Part shown: positions 36,893 to 46,165 of the stretch, one piece after another
Numbering within the stretch: position 1 is the stretch's first letter
How the letters are laid out: the number at the start of each line of letters is the position of its first letter
NCBI RefSeq assembly: GCF_002099195.1
Contig: NZ_NBYX01000002.1
Coordinates: 124,001 to 188,000 of the forward strand
DNA length: 64,000 nucleotides
From: Burkholderia puraquae
Lineage (GTDB): Bacteria > Pseudomonadota > Gammaproteobacteria > Burkholderiales > Burkholderiaceae
Direction of reading: 5' to 3'
The notes under the pieces: generated by a model
The model's database searches: none
What the model saw: the letters and a program-made list of their open reading frames with translations, nothing else
Told to the model about the DNA's origin: nothing
Translations under genes and position numbers: made by a program

Positions 36893-38080
36893 TCAGCGAT
36901 CCACCGGCGCCTGCACGCGCGCCTTCCACTGGCCGCCCTTGCCGCGCCAGTAGCGCCACGCGGACGCGAACGTCGCGCCGACGTAGAACAGCGCGACGAG
37001 CGGCAGCGCCGGCGCCCACAGCGGCGAGCGCCGGTAGTAGCGCAACATCGGCGCATACGCGGCGCACATCGACGCCCACGCGAGCCACGCCGGCCATGCG
37101 CGCGCGCCGTACGCGAGCGCCGCGGCGGGCGGCACGAGATAGATGATCGTCATCCCGAGCAGCGTGCCGGCCAGCAGCAGCGGCGAATAGTGCAGCTGCG
37201 TGAACGCGGTGCGCGCGATCATGTTCCAGATGTCGCGCCAGCTGTCGTACGGGCGCAGCGACACGCTGCGGTCGGCCAGGTCGAGCCGGATCGGATGGCG
37301 GCCTTCGCCGCGATGCTTGATCTGAGCGGCGAGGCTGCAGTCGTCGATCAGCGCGCCGCGGATCGACTCGATGCCGCCCGCCTCCTCGAGCGCCGTGCGC
37401 TTCACCAGCATGCAGCCGCCCGCGGCGCCGGCCGTCCGGTTGCGCGGGTTGTTGATCCACGAGAACGGGTACAGCTTCGCGAAGAAGAACACGAACGCAG
37501 GGATCAGCGCCTTTTCCCAGAACGAATCGCAGCGCAGCCGCACCATCAGCGACACGAGATCGCGGTTCTCGGCCTGTGCGCGCGTGACGAGCTGCGCGAC
37601 GGCGTCGGGTGGATGGCCGATGTCGGCATCCGTCAGCAGCAGGTAGTCGGCCGGCAGGCCGAGCGTCTGCACCGCGGCGATCCCCTGCGACTGCGCCCAC
37701 ACCTTGCCCGACCAGCCGGCCGGCAGCGGCTTCGCGGCCAGCACCGTCAGCCGGTCGGCGCGGTTGATCGCGAGCGCGGCCGCGCGGGCCGCGTCGGCGG
37801 TGCCGTCGTCGCTGTGGTCGTCGACAATGATCAGATGAAAATTGCCCGGGTAATCCTGCTCGAGCAGCGAAGTCGCCGCCCGGGCGATCACGTCGGCCTC
37901 GTTGCGCGCCGGCACGACCGCGACGACGGCCGGCCAGCCGGCCTCGGCCGCGGCGCCGCGCGCCTCGGGCGGCAGCGGCCGCGCAGGCACCGCGCGCCAG
38001 AAGCCGCCGCGCGCGACGAGCAGCACGATCCAGATCATCAGCGACAGGCCGGACACCAGGAATGCGAGGACCAGCATCAT
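36893..38080 (-). CDS. hpnB: Hopanoid-associated glycosyltransferase HpnB
   Basis: The product has 395 residues. An N-terminal membrane segment is followed by a GT2-type domain: VVPARNEADVIARAATSL, HLIIVDDHSDDGTADAA and DYLLLTDADIGHPP (DxD-like). The segment GGIESIRGALIDDCSLAAQIK holds the acceptor-side acidic residues. C-terminal membrane helices follow. This is the HpnB arrangement found in hopanoid clusters, presumed to glycosylate or modify the hopanoid side chain at the membrane. It is transcribed convergently to hpnA and the coiled-coil gene. Confidence 0.88.
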   Translation of the reverse strand: MMLVLAFLVSGLSLMIWIVLLVARGGFWRAVPARPLPPEARGAAAEAGWPAVVAVVPARNEADVIARAATSLLEQDYPGNFHLIIVDDHSDDGTADAARAAALAINRADRLTVLAAKPLPAGWSGKVWAQSQGIAAVQTLGLPADYLLLTDADIGHPPDAVAQLVTRAQAENRDLVSLMVRLRCDSFWEKALIPAFVFFFAKLYPFSWINNPRNRTAGAAGGCMLVKRTALEEAGGIESIRGALIDDCSLAAQIKHRGEGRHPIRLDLADRSVSLRPYDSWRDIWNMIARTAFTQLHYSPLLLAGTLLGMTIIYLVPPAAALAYGARAWPAWLAWASMCAAYAPMLRYYRRSPLWAPALPLVALFYVGATFASAWRYWRGKGGQWKARVQAPVDR

Positions 38081-38482
38081 CGGCGCGCCTCCTGCGGGGC
38101 GCCGGTAACGGCAGAATCAATAAGGGTCAGGAACAAAACGCCCGAAACCGCATGGGCGGACGGGCAATACGCGTAAGAATCGACGGTCATCGAATGGCCT
38201 TGAAATGAGCGCGACGCCGGGCAGCCGGAGCGGCTGCCCGCGAAACCGCATAGTTTACTGGGTTCCGCGCGCGCCAGCGCCGACGCGGCTCTCCCGCAAA
38301 TGCAACACGGCAGATACGGCACCAGAGCAAGGACTGCGCGATAGAGTTAAAATGCGCGATTAATTCGGGGTTCCGGGGCCTGGCCGGCCGGTTCGTTCCT
38401 GCCTTCATAACATCAAGCCGGGGCGAGCGAGCGAGTGCCAGCTCCTCGAACCCCGGCGTCTGTCGTCGGAGTTCGCTCACTT
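38081..38482. promoter_or_regulatory. Divergent region between hpnB and ispH-hpnH
   Basis: There is no gene in this 400-bp interval. TTAAAAT at about 38346-38352 may be the -10 of the ispH-hpnH operon; no good -35 is visible at the right distance. The remaining sequence is unremarkable. Confidence 0.35.
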
Positions 38483-39424
38483 ATGCGAGTCATCCTTGCC
38501 CAGCCCCGCGGCTTTTGTGCGGGGGTTGTCCGTGCGATCGAGATCGTCGATCGCGCGCTGCAACAGCACGGTGCGCCGGTCTATGTGCGTCACGAGATCG
38601 TGCATAACCGGCATGTCGTCGAAAATCTGCGTAATAAAGGGGCGCGATTCGTTGAGGAACTCGACGAGGTGCCCCACGGCGCTGTCGCGATCTTCAGCGC
38701 GCACGGTGTCGCCCAGACGGTCGAGCGCGACGCGGAAACGCGCGGGCTCGACGTGCTCGACGCCACCTGCCCGCTCGTCACGAAAGTGCACGTGCAGGGC
38801 CGCCAGTACGTTGCGGCGGGCCGCCGGCTGATCCTGATCGGCCATGCGGGCCACCCGGAAGTCGAGGGTACGATCGGCCAGATTCCGGCCGAGGTGATCC
38901 TCGTGCAGAGCGAAGCAGAAGTCGATACGCTGACGCTGCCCGTCGACACGCCGGTCGCGTACATCACGCAGACCACGCTGTCGGTCGACGATACGCGCGG
39001 CATCATCGAAGCGCTGCAGCGCCGGTTCACCGACCTCGTCGGCCCGGACACGCGCGACATCTGCTATGCAACGCAGAATCGCCAGGCTGCCGTGCGCGAG
39101 CTGAGCGAACAGGTTGACGTGCTGCTCGTGGTCGGTGCGACGAACAGCTCGAACTCGAACCGCCTGCGCGAGATCGGCACCGAAAGCGGTGTGCCGAGCT
39201 ACCTCGTCGCCGACGGTTCGGAAGTCAAGGCCGAATGGTTCGCGGGTGTGCAGACGGTCGGCCTGACGGCCGGCGCGTCGGCGCCCGAAGAGATGGTCGA
39301 AGATGTAATCGGCGCGTTGCGCGCGCTGGGCCCCGTCGACGTCACGACGATGGCGGGCCGTGAGGAAAAAGTCGAATTCAAGCTGCCGGCGAAGCTCACG
39401 CAAGCTGTCGCCCGCGAAGTTTAA
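38483..39424 (+). CDS. ispH: 4-hydroxy-3-methylbut-2-enyl diphosphate reductase (hopanoid-linked copy)
   Basis: The protein has 313 residues. The iron-sulfur cysteines are in [24 protein letters not shown] and [21 protein letters not shown] and [13 protein letters not shown] provide the diphosphate-binding residues. IspH makes IPP and DMAPP in the last step of the MEP pathway, the precursors of squalene and hopanoids. Its placement 12 bp before hpnH suggests a copy dedicated to hopanoid flux; Burkholderia usually carry a second, housekeeping ispH elsewhere. An in-frame ATG at 38435 lacks family support. Confidence 0.95.
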   Translation: MRVILAQPRGFCAGVVRAIEIVDRALQQHGAPVYVRHEIVHNRHVVENLRNKGARFVEELDEVPHGAVAIFSAHGVAQTVERDAETRGLDVLDATCPLVTKVHVQGRQYVAAGRRLILIGHAGHPEVEGTIGQIPAEVILVQSEAEVDTLTLPVDTPVAYITQTTLSVDDTRGIIEALQRRFTDLVGPDTRDICYATQNRQAAVRELSEQVDVLLVVGATNSSNSNRLREIGTESGVPSYLVADGSEVKAEWFAGVQTVGLTAGASAPEEMVEDVIGALRALGPVDVTTMAGREEKVEFKLPAKLTQAVAREV

Positions 39425-39436
39425 GGAGGACATCTC

Positions 39437-40597
39437 TTGTCTATTCCGCTGCTCCAGCAAGTCCGCGTCGGCGCGTACATCACGCGCCAACACCTGTCCG
39501 GCAACAAACGCTATCCGCTCGCGCTGATGCTCGAGCCGCTGTTCCGCTGCAACCTCGCTTGCAACGGCTGCGGCAAGATCGATTACCCGGATCCCATCCT
39601 GAACCAGCGCCTGTCCGTCCAGGAATGCCTGGAAGCGGTCGACGAGTGCGGCGCGCCGATCGTGTCGATCGCAGGCGGCGAGCCGCTGCTGCACAAGGAA
39701 ATGCCGGAAATCGTCCGCGGCATCATGAAGCGCAAGAAGTTCGTCTACCTCTGCACGAACGCGCTGCTGATGGAAAAGAAGATGGACGACTACCAGCCGA
39801 GCCCGTACTTCGTCTGGTCGGTCCACCTCGACGGCGACGCGCAGATGCACGACCACTCGGTGTCGCAGGAAGGCGTGTACGACAAGGCGGTCGCGGCGAT
39901 CAAGGAAGCGAAGCGCCGCGGCTTCCGCGTGAACATCAACTGCACGCTGTTCAACGATGCGATCCCCGAGCGCGTCGCGAAGTTCTTCGATACGCTGAAG
40001 CCGATCGGCGTCGACGGCATCACCGTGTCGCCGGGCTATGCGTACGAGCGCGCGCCGGATCAGCAGCACTTCCTGAACCGCGACAAGACGAAGAACCTGT
40101 TCCGCGAGATCCTGAAGCGCGGCGAAGGCGGCAAGCGCTGGTCGTTCAGCCAGTCGTCGCTGTTCCTCGACTTCCTGGCCGGCAACCAGACGTACAAGTG
40201 CACGCCGTGGGGCAACCCGGCGCGTACGGTGTTCGGCTGGCAGAAGCCGTGCTACCTGGTCGGCGAAGGTTACGTGAAGACCTTCAAGGAGCTGATGGAG
40301 GACACGAACTGGGACAACTACGGCGTCGGCAACTACGAGAAGTGCGCGGACTGCATGGTCCACTGCGGCTTCGAAGCGACCGCCGTGATGGACACGATGG
40401 CGCATCCGCTGAAGGCGTTCGCCGTGAGCCGCAAGGGCATCAAGACCGACGGCCCGTTCGCACCGGACATTCCGATCGACAAGCAACGCCCGGCCGAGTA
40501 CGTGTTCTCGCGTCACGTCGAGATCAAGCTCGAGGAAATCCAGCGCGCCGGCAAGGGCAAGCTGCAGAAGGCGGCGAAGCCGGCAGCGGCGGCCTAA
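39437..40597 (+). CDS. hpnH: Hopanoid radical-SAM enzyme HpnH (adenosylhopane synthase)
   Basis: The protein has 386 residues starting at TTG behind an ideal AAGGAGGA site. The radical-SAM cluster motif is CNLACNGC (CxxxCxxC). SIAGGEPLLHKEMPEIV (GGEP) and VHLDGDAQMHDHSV follow. A C-terminal cysteine set (KCADCMVHCGFEA) is also present. HpnH joins the adenosyl radical of S-adenosylmethionine to diploptene, giving adenosylhopane, the first extended (C35) hopanoid. It forms an operon with ispH and is followed by a strong terminator. Confidence 0.95.
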   Translation: MSIPLLQQVRVGAYITRQHLSGNKRYPLALMLEPLFRCNLACNGCGKIDYPDPILNQRLSVQECLEAVDECGAPIVSIAGGEPLLHKEMPEIVRGIMKRKKFVYLCTNALLMEKKMDDYQPSPYFVWSVHLDGDAQMHDHSVSQEGVYDKAVAAIKEAKRRGFRVNINCTLFNDAIPERVAKFFDTLKPIGVDGITVSPGYAYERAPDQQHFLNRDKTKNLFREILKRGEGGKRWSFSQSSLFLDFLAGNQTYKCTPWGNPARTVFGWQKPCYLVGEGYVKTFKELMEDTNWDNYGVGNYEKCADCMVHCGFEATAVMDTMAHPLKAFAVSRKGIKTDGPFAPDIPIDKQRPAEYVFSRHVEIKLEEIQRAGKGKLQKAAKPAAAA

Positions 40598-40648
40598 CTG
40601 CGTTTCGCCACGCGGGGGCTTGCGCCTCCGCACCGGCTGGCATCGAAG

Positions 40649-40684
40649 AAGCGCCACGGAGTTCGCTCCGTGGCGCTTTTGTTT
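40649..40684 (+). terminator. Strong rho-independent terminator of the ispH-hpnH operon
   Basis: A perfect 13-bp stem AAGCGCCACGGAG/CTCCGTGGCGCTT with a TTCG tetraloop is followed by TTGTTTT. Confidence 0.93.
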
Positions 40685-40760
40685 TGCCGCACGCGTTTCG
40701 TCGAACGCGGGGCGGCCCGGAGCACGCCGGCGCACGCAGGCAAGCGTGCATGGCGACTGC

Positions 40761-41021
40761 CTAGTGCCTGGACTCCGCCGCCGCAATCAACTGCCATGCG
40801 GTCGGACCGCGATCGAGCAGCGGATCCGACGGCGGATCGACATCGTGCCGATGCGCTTCCTCCGACGGCAGCGTCTGCCACTTCGCGATGGCGATCTCGT
40901 CGCCGCATACGATGCATCGATAGATGCCCGCCACCGTCACCTCACTGCCCGGCGGCAGGTTCTCGCTGAATGCGCAGCCGCTTCCACACGTGAAATAGCC
41001 GCCGCTCCTGTATAGCGCCAT
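40761..41021 (-). CDS. Small zinc-ribbon-like protein
   Basis: The 86-residue product starts MALYRSGGYFTCGSGC and contains two cysteine pairs, YFTCGSGC and YRCIVCGDE, consistent with a Zn ribbon or knuckle. A tail, SEEAHRHDVDPPSDPLL, follows. AGGAGGAGCG immediately before the ATG is a very strong ribosome site, which separates this gene from a longer shadow frame. It has no signal peptide. The function is unknown. Confidence 0.75.
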   Translation of the reverse strand: MALYRSGGYFTCGSGCAFSENLPPGSEVTVAGIYRCIVCGDEIAIAKWQTLPSEEAHRHDVDPPSDPLLDRGPTAWQLIAAAESRH

Positions 41022-41191
41022 CGCTCCTCCTGACCGAAACGAATGCGTTCGCGTCGACACGCACGATCGTCGCAAACGCAAGGATGGATCGTCGTCGCCC
41101 GGATACTTCCGGGTGCCTGTCATGTCATGAGACGACGAGCATGGGCACGATGAAATGCGACGTGTACGAAACACGCCCCACGGCCGGTCAC

Positions 41192-41671
41192 TCAATGCAG
41201 AACAGCCGGCTCCCGCATCTTCGCCGCCGCCTGCGCGACCAGCGCCGGCTGTTCGGCCAACGCGAACGTGCAGACGTGCTCCCATAGCTCGGCGAGCCGA
41301 TGCCGCGTGAGCATCGCGACGCACGCGTCGTTCGCGGCGAGCACGCGTTCGAGCACCGCGCATTCGTCGTCGGGCAGCGTCCATGCACCGCTTTGCGCGG
41401 CTCGCGCCACGCTCGCGTCAAGCACGCGCTCCGCGTCGACGCACAGGTCGATGCTCGCGTCGGGAGACACCGCATCGTCGAGCGCGAGGAAGACCAGATA
41501 CACGCTCGTGCGCAGCCGCATCAGCAACGTTTCGCTGCCGTGCCCGCCGCGCAGCGCAACGAGCGCCATGTGGCATTTCAGCGAGATGTCGCGTGCATGC
41601 GTGGGCGGCAGCGGCAGCAGCCATTCGCGGGTCAACGGCACATGGCGACGGTTCTTCCGGGTGCCCTTCAT
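41192..41671 (-). CDS. Conserved hypothetical protein
   Basis: The 159-residue product begins MKGTRKNRRHVPLTREWLLPLPP and is otherwise helical and alanine/leucine-rich (MRLRTSVYLVFLALDDAV, TRHRLAELWEHVCTFALAEQPALVAQAAAK). GGGAGCC lies 8 nt before the ATG, favouring 41671 over the longer frame start at 41731. There is no signal peptide or recognisable domain. It is a free-standing gene. Codon usage fits the genome. Confidence 0.7.
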   Translation of the reverse strand: MKGTRKNRRHVPLTREWLLPLPPTHARDISLKCHMALVALRGGHGSETLLMRLRTSVYLVFLALDDAVSPDASIDLCVDAERVLDASVARAAQSGAWTLPDDECAVLERVLAANDACVAMLTRHRLAELWEHVCTFALAEQPALVAQAAAKMREPAVLH

Positions 41672-41894
41672 GATCGGCTCCCGCTTGCGGGCGCATCGCT
41701 CGCCGCGACGGCCGGCCATGCGATGCGGCACGCAACGGCGTCACGGCCCGCATGGCGCAGGCGATTCGCACGGCGCCGAGCGCCGCGTCCATCGTCCCGC
41801 CGCTGCATCGCTCGCGCGTCCGGCAGCCGGCGCGGCGCCGACGCGCGCACGACGCCGGCAAATCGGATCGGGCAAGGCATGCTCGTCTCCTGCA

Positions 41895-42272
41895 TCAGAA
41901 CGTGTTCTCGCCCTTCAGGTAGTACGCGGTCTTCACGAAGAACGCCTTGACCGGATGGCCGCCCTGCACGTCGCGCGCGGCGCGCGCTTCCATCTCGGCC
42001 CGCTCTTCGTGCGACCGGTCCGGCACCGGATTGCGGACACGTTCGAGCGCTCGCTGCATCGCGAGCGGATAGTTCTGGTTGCCGGCCGACGTCGCGCGAT
42101 AGCCGGCGCGCGTCATCTGCATCAGTTGTGCGTCGGTTTCGGCGCGCGCCGCAGACCAGCTCGACAGCGAGGCACTCGATGCGCCATCGGGCACGGCAGA
42201 CTGAGCGAAACTGACGGCGGGCAGCGCCACGAGTGCGCAGGAAAGTACCGCAACGGGAACGAGGGATCGCAT
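41895..42272 (-). CDS. Small exported hypothetical protein
   Basis: The 125-residue product has a clear Sec signal (MRSLVPVAVLSCALVALPAVSFA-QS) with GGAGG 7 nt before the ATG. The mature part (SLSSWSAARAETDAQLMQMTRAGYRATS) has charged helices similar in character to the DUF4148 group, but I cannot assign it firmly. It probably lives in the periplasm. It is isolated, with long flanking gaps. Confidence 0.72.
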   Translation of the reverse strand: MRSLVPVAVLSCALVALPAVSFAQSAVPDGASSASLSSWSAARAETDAQLMQMTRAGYRATSAGNQNYPLAMQRALERVRNPVPDRSHEERAEMEARAARDVQGGHPVKAFFVKTAYYLKGENTF

Positions 42273-42765
42273 AGTGGCCTCCAGGTGGTTGTCCCCGCAT
42301 CGATCGTGTTCGACGATGCGTTGAAACCATCGTATGACGCACCGCTTTCCGCTTGAATAGCCGATTCCGCAATTGATATTTTCGGCTTCGAAATCCGGCG
42401 CGCAAACCGCGTCATGCGCGAATCCCGCCAAACCGGAATTTCTTTATTTCATTCAACGCCCTGATCGCATTTGTTCAGACGATCCGACGCCGCACACGCA
42501 GCGCTTTTTCAATTTCCGAAATGACGTGTTGCCGGTGCGATCTCGGCCGGCGTACCTGCCGACAAGGCGTCCGGCGTGATATCGCGCGTGCGGATACCGC
42601 AAACCCCTGGCTTGATCGAACCGAACGATTCTTGTGATTCAGGACAAGTCATCGCGTCCGGATTGCCGGATAGCGACACGACATGCACCGCAAGGACGCG
42701 CGATAATCATGCATCGGCCGTTTCGCACGGCACCTCATGCATTCCCATTTCTATCGAGTCCTTCC
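42273..42765. other. Intergenic region, locally AT-richer
   Basis: It separates two divergent genes. About 42366-42520 is clearly lower in GC than its surroundings. The frames across it lack ribosome sites and merely extend the flanking genes. No clear operator or hairpin was found. Confidence 0.4.
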
Positions 42766-43119
42766 ATGGCTGCCCTCGACACCACTGCCATCCACAGTTG
42801 GCACGCGCACGTCTATTTCGATGCGGCCAGCCGCGACGCGGCCTGGGCATTTCGCCAGGTCGTCGACGAACGGTTCGGCGCGGTCATCGAACTCGGCCGC
42901 TTTCACGAACGCCTCGTCGGCCCGCACCCGGCCTGGTCGTACCAGATCGCGTTCGACGCCGCGCGCTTCGACGAGATCGTGCCGTGGCTCGTGCTGAACC
43001 ACGGCGCACTCGATATCTTCCTGCATCCGAATACGAACGACGAACTGCGCGACCATCGCGATTGCGCGGTGTGGATCGGGAAGTCGTACGTGCTGAATCT
43101 CGACGCGCTGGCCGGATAA
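42766..43119 (+). CDS. DOPA 4,5-dioxygenase-family protein
   Basis: The 117-residue product starts MAALDTTAIHSWHAHVYFD. The HAHVYFD, GPHPAWSYQIAFD and LVLNHGALDIFLHPNT segments carry the histidines conserved in the small DOPA-dioxygenase-like family (plant/fungal DOPA 4,5-dioxygenase and bacterial homologues). The family cleaves catechol rings extradiol with Fe(II). The bacterial substrate is usually unknown. The length is normal. An upstream extension to 42634 is not supported by a ribosome site. Confidence 0.85.
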   Translation: MAALDTTAIHSWHAHVYFDAASRDAAWAFRQVVDERFGAVIELGRFHERLVGPHPAWSYQIAFDAARFDEIVPWLVLNHGALDIFLHPNTNDELRDHRDCAVWIGKSYVLNLDALAG

Positions 43120-43236
43120 CGACCGGCACGCGGCCACCTGCGCCGCGGCAACATCCACGTTTCGGGTCGACGTGAAACGTCCGGCGGCGGTGCGCCCCTA
43201 CAGTGGGTTCCGTTATCGATGCTTCCGGAACCCGCC

Positions 43237-43668
43237 ATGACACACGCCGATACCGATGCCCGGCACATTTACGAAGGCTGGCACGCAGCCGTGGTCGCGC
43301 GCGACGTCGATGCGCTGATGGCGCTGTATGCCGACGACGCGGTGCTCGAAACGCCGCTGATCGTCGTCACGCTGCCCGGTCACGGCTCCGGCGTACTGCA
43401 CGGCAAGGCCGCGATCGGCGCATTCTTCGCGGCCGGCCTGCGCAATCCGGGCAACCGGCTCGGACGCTGGTACCGCACCGGGCTGTTCTTCTCGAACGGC
43501 CGCCAGCTCACGTGGGAATATCCGCGCGCCACGCCGGACGGCAACCAGGTCGATCTCGTCGAGGTGATGGATCTGCGCGACGGGCTGGTCGCACATCATC
43601 GCGTGTACTGGGGATGGGCCGGCTTTCTTGCGCTGCAAGCCGCCACGCCGGCGCGCGACCGCGCATGA
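43237..43668 (+). CDS. SnoaL-like / NTF2-fold protein
   Basis: The 143-residue product begins MTHADTDARHIYEGWHAAVVARD. The ALMALYADDAVLETPL segment, then GKAAIGAFFAAGL, is the typical SnoaL-like cone fold. Such proteins are small isomerases, hydrolases or binding proteins; no active site can be named. The stop codon overlaps the start of the following exporter gene (ATGA), so the two are co-translated. CCTACAGTGG at 43197-43206 may be part of the promoter. Confidence 0.8.
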   Translation: MTHADTDARHIYEGWHAAVVARDVDALMALYADDAVLETPLIVVTLPGHGSGVLHGKAAIGAFFAAGLRNPGNRLGRWYRTGLFFSNGRQLTWEYPRATPDGNQVDLVEVMDLRDGLVAHHRVYWGWAGFLALQAATPARDRA

Positions 43669-45071
43669 CGGCCACCGTGCCGAACCGCGCCGCGGCCCGC
43701 CGCGTGCTCGCCGCGACCTGCGTGAGCTACACGCTCGTGCTGCTCGACGCGTCCATCGTCAACGTCGCGCTCACCGACATCGCCCATACGTTCGGCAGCC
43801 GCGTAGCCGGCCTGCAGTGGATCGTGAACGCGTACACGCTCGCGTTCGCGAGCCTGCTGATGACGGGCGGCACGCTCGGCGACCGGCTCGGCGATCGCAC
43901 CGTCTATCTCGCGGGGCTCGCGGTATTCGTCGCCGCGTCGGCGCTGTGCGGCGTCGCGCCGACCCTCCCGGCGCTCGCGATCGCCCGCGCGTTACAAGGC
44001 GTCGGCAGCGCGATGCTGGTGCCCTGCTCGCTCGCGCTGCTCAACCGCGCATTCCCCGAACCGGCGGCGCGCACCTCGGCGATCAGCCTGTGGATGGGCT
44101 GCGGCGGCATCGCGATGGCGTCGGGCCCGCTGATCGGCGGCCTGCTGATCCACCTGTTCGGGTGGCGCAGCCTCTTCTTCGTGAACCTGCCGCTCGGGCT
44201 TGCCGGCATCTGGCTCGGCCGCACGGTCGCGCGCGCCGCCGGCGATGCATCGCGGCATTTCGACTGGGGCGGCCAGGCCGCGGCCATCGTCGCGATTGCA
44301 GCGCTGATCGGCACGCTGATCGAAGGCCCGTCGCTCGGCTGGCGCTCGGCGCCGATCGTCGGCGGCGCGGTGACGAGCGTCGTCGCGTGGATTGCGTTCA
44401 TCGCGATCGAAGCGCGGCGCCGCGAGCCGATGCTGCCGCTCGCGTTCTTCCGCAACCGGTTGTTCGCCGGATCGACGTTCGTGTCGATGGCGTCGGCGTT
44501 CGTGTTCTACGGCTTGCTGTTCGTGCTCAGCCTGTTCTATCGGCAGATCCGCGGCGCGAGCCCGCTCGACACGGGGCTTGCGTTCCTGCCGATGACCGCG
44601 ATGGTTGCGCTCGGCGGACTGTGTTCAGGACGGCTGGTGGCGCACTTCGGCGCGCGCGGCACGATGTGCGCCGCGTTCGCGCTCTATGCGGCCGGCGCGC
44701 TCGGCATGACGGGCATCGGCGCGACGACGCCCGCGTGGCTTGCCGTCGCACCGATGCTCGCAATCGGCTTTGCATCGGGATTCATCTCGCCAGCGGCGAC
44801 GTCACCGGCGCTCGGGACGGTCGACCGGCGCCGTGCCGGCGTGGCGGCGGCCGCGCTGAACGCGGCGCGGCAGAGCGGATCGGCGCTCGGTGTGGCGATC
44901 TTCGGTGCGTGCATCGCGACGCTGCAGCCGTTTCCGGCGGCGATGCGGGTGGCGCTCGGCATCGCCGCCGGATTGTCGGCGCTCGCTGCGGCGACATGGT
45001 GGATCGCGGCGCGGCCGACACCGGCAACCCGCGAACCGGCCGCGCACCTGCGAACCGCCACGCGCCGGTAA
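43665..45071 (+). CDS. MFS multidrug exporter, DHA2 (EmrB/QacA) type
   Basis: The protein has 468 residues and about 14 hydrophobic helices. Helix 1 is VSYTLVLLDASIVNVALTDI (motif D1-like). Motif A reads GGTLGDRLGDRTVYLAG, and the antiporter motif C region reads GGIAMASGPLIGGLLIHLFGW. The start codon overlaps the stop of the SnoaL-like gene, so a longer frame starting at 43203 is rejected. DHA2 pumps expel drugs with protons; co-translation with a SnoaL-like protein suggests a specific small-molecule ligand. No regulator is adjacent. Confidence 0.88.
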   Translation: MTATVPNRAAARRVLAATCVSYTLVLLDASIVNVALTDIAHTFGSRVAGLQWIVNAYTLAFASLLMTGGTLGDRLGDRTVYLAGLAVFVAASALCGVAPTLPALAIARALQGVGSAMLVPCSLALLNRAFPEPAARTSAISLWMGCGGIAMASGPLIGGLLIHLFGWRSLFFVNLPLGLAGIWLGRTVARAAGDASRHFDWGGQAAAIVAIAALIGTLIEGPSLGWRSAPIVGGAVTSVVAWIAFIAIEARRREPMLPLAFFRNRLFAGSTFVSMASAFVFYGLLFVLSLFYRQIRGASPLDTGLAFLPMTAMVALGGLCSGRLVAHFGARGTMCAAFALYAAGALGMTGIGATTPAWLAVAPMLAIGFASGFISPAATSPALGTVDRRRAGVAAAALNAARQSGSALGVAIFGACIATLQPFPAAMRVALGIAAGLSALAAATWWIAARPTPATREPAAHLRTATRR

Positions 45072-45130
45072 CGCCTGCGCCGGCAGACGCGCCCGCGGCG
45101 CGCCGTCACCGAATCAACGCCGCCCGCCGC

Positions 45131-45751
45131 TCACGCCACATACATCGCGACGCTGACGAACTGGCACAGGCTCCCTGCGAGCACGAACAGATGCCAGATG
45201 CCGTGCCCGTGACGGATACGCTCGTCGTTGATGAAGAAGTAGATCCCCGCGCTGTAGATCAACCCGCCGGCCACGAGCCACGCGGTTCCGACCGGCGGCA
45301 GCGCATGGATCAGCGGACGCACCGCGACGAGCGCGAGCCAGCCCATCGCCACGTACAGGATCATCGACAGCATGCGCGTGCGCCGCCCGAGCGTCAGTTC
45401 CTGCACGATGCCGAACACGGCCAGCCCCCAGCTCACGCCGAACAGCGACCAGCCCCACGGGCCGCGCAGCGTGACCAGCGTGAACGGCGTGTAGCTGCCG
45501 GCGATCAGCAGGTAGATCGCCGAGTGGTCGCACTTCTGCAGGATCGCTTTCAGGCGCGGGCTGCGCACGCTGTGGTACAGCGTCGAGATCGCGTAGAGCA
45601 GGATCAGCATCGCGCCGTACACGCTGAAGCTCACCACCTTGTACGGATCGCCTTCGAGCGCGCCCATCGTCACGAGCGCCACGAGACCGACCACCGACAG
45701 CACCGCGCCGACGAGATGGGAAATGCTGTTGAAACGCTCACCGACATGCAC
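45131..45751 (-). CDS. trhA: Hemolysin III / TrhA family membrane protein
   Basis: The 206-residue product has seven hydrophobic segments. Family signatures are ERFNSISHLVGAVLS, STLYHSVRSPRLKAILQKCDHSAIYLLIAGSYTPF and HGHGIWHLFVLAG. The conserved His and Asp residues resemble the zinc site of PAQR-type receptors. TrhA/HlyIII affects membrane lipid fluidity rather than haemolysis in most bacteria. It is a single gene, converging on the exporter gene. Confidence 0.88.
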   Translation of the reverse strand: MHVGERFNSISHLVGAVLSVVGLVALVTMGALEGDPYKVVSFSVYGAMLILLYAISTLYHSVRSPRLKAILQKCDHSAIYLLIAGSYTPFTLVTLRGPWGWSLFGVSWGLAVFGIVQELTLGRRTRMLSMILYVAMGWLALVAVRPLIHALPPVGTAWLVAGGLIYSAGIYFFINDERIRHGHGIWHLFVLAGSLCQFVSVAMYVA

Positions 45752-45876
45752 GACGTGTTCTCCTGCGGGTCCATCGGGAAAAATGAACCCTTATGATACC
45801 GGCCGCCGGCTGTCGCCGTGCTGCGCGCCGGCAAACGGCGCGGCGATTCCCGCTGCCTGCGCGCCGCCGGCCCGCC

Positions 45877-45912
45877 AAAGAAAAAGCGCCGCGAAATCCT
45901 TCGCGGCGCTTT
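45877..45912 (-). terminator. Rho-independent terminator of the cstA-ybdD operon
   Basis: Arms 45883-45895 and 45900-45912 form a perfect 13-bp GC-rich stem with a 4-nt loop. On the minus strand a T-rich run (TTTTTCTTT) follows. It lies 35 bp after the ybdD stop. Confidence 0.9.
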
Positions 45913-45946
45913 CCTGTCGATCACCGCGCCGTCGTGGCGGTGCGGT

Positions 45947-46153
45947 TCAACAGCACTTCCCTGCCCCCGACCCGTACCGCGCATTCTGACGCTCGCGGAA
46001 GAATTCCTCGTACGTCATCGGCTCGCGGTCCGGATGGGTCTCGCGCATGTGCGCGACGTAGGTGTCGTAGTCGGGCAGGCCGACCATCAGCCGCAACGCC
46101 TGCCCGAGGTAACGGCCCGCACTGCGCAGGTCGCTGCCAAGATCGCTGAACAT
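45947..46153 (-). CDS. ybdD: YbdD/YjiX-family small protein
   Basis: The 68-residue product contains the family core [21 protein letters not shown] and [16 protein letters not shown], ending in a pair of cysteines. YbdD-like proteins are nearly always encoded after CstA/BtsT carriers and are needed with them for pyruvate uptake in some bacteria. Here the gene starts 12 bp after cstA, confirming an operon. Confidence 0.92.
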   Translation of the reverse strand: MFSDLGSDLRSAGRYLGQALRLMVGLPDYDTYVAHMRETHPDREPMTYEEFFRERQNARYGSGAGKCC

Positions 46154-46165
46154 CGCGGCCTCCCC

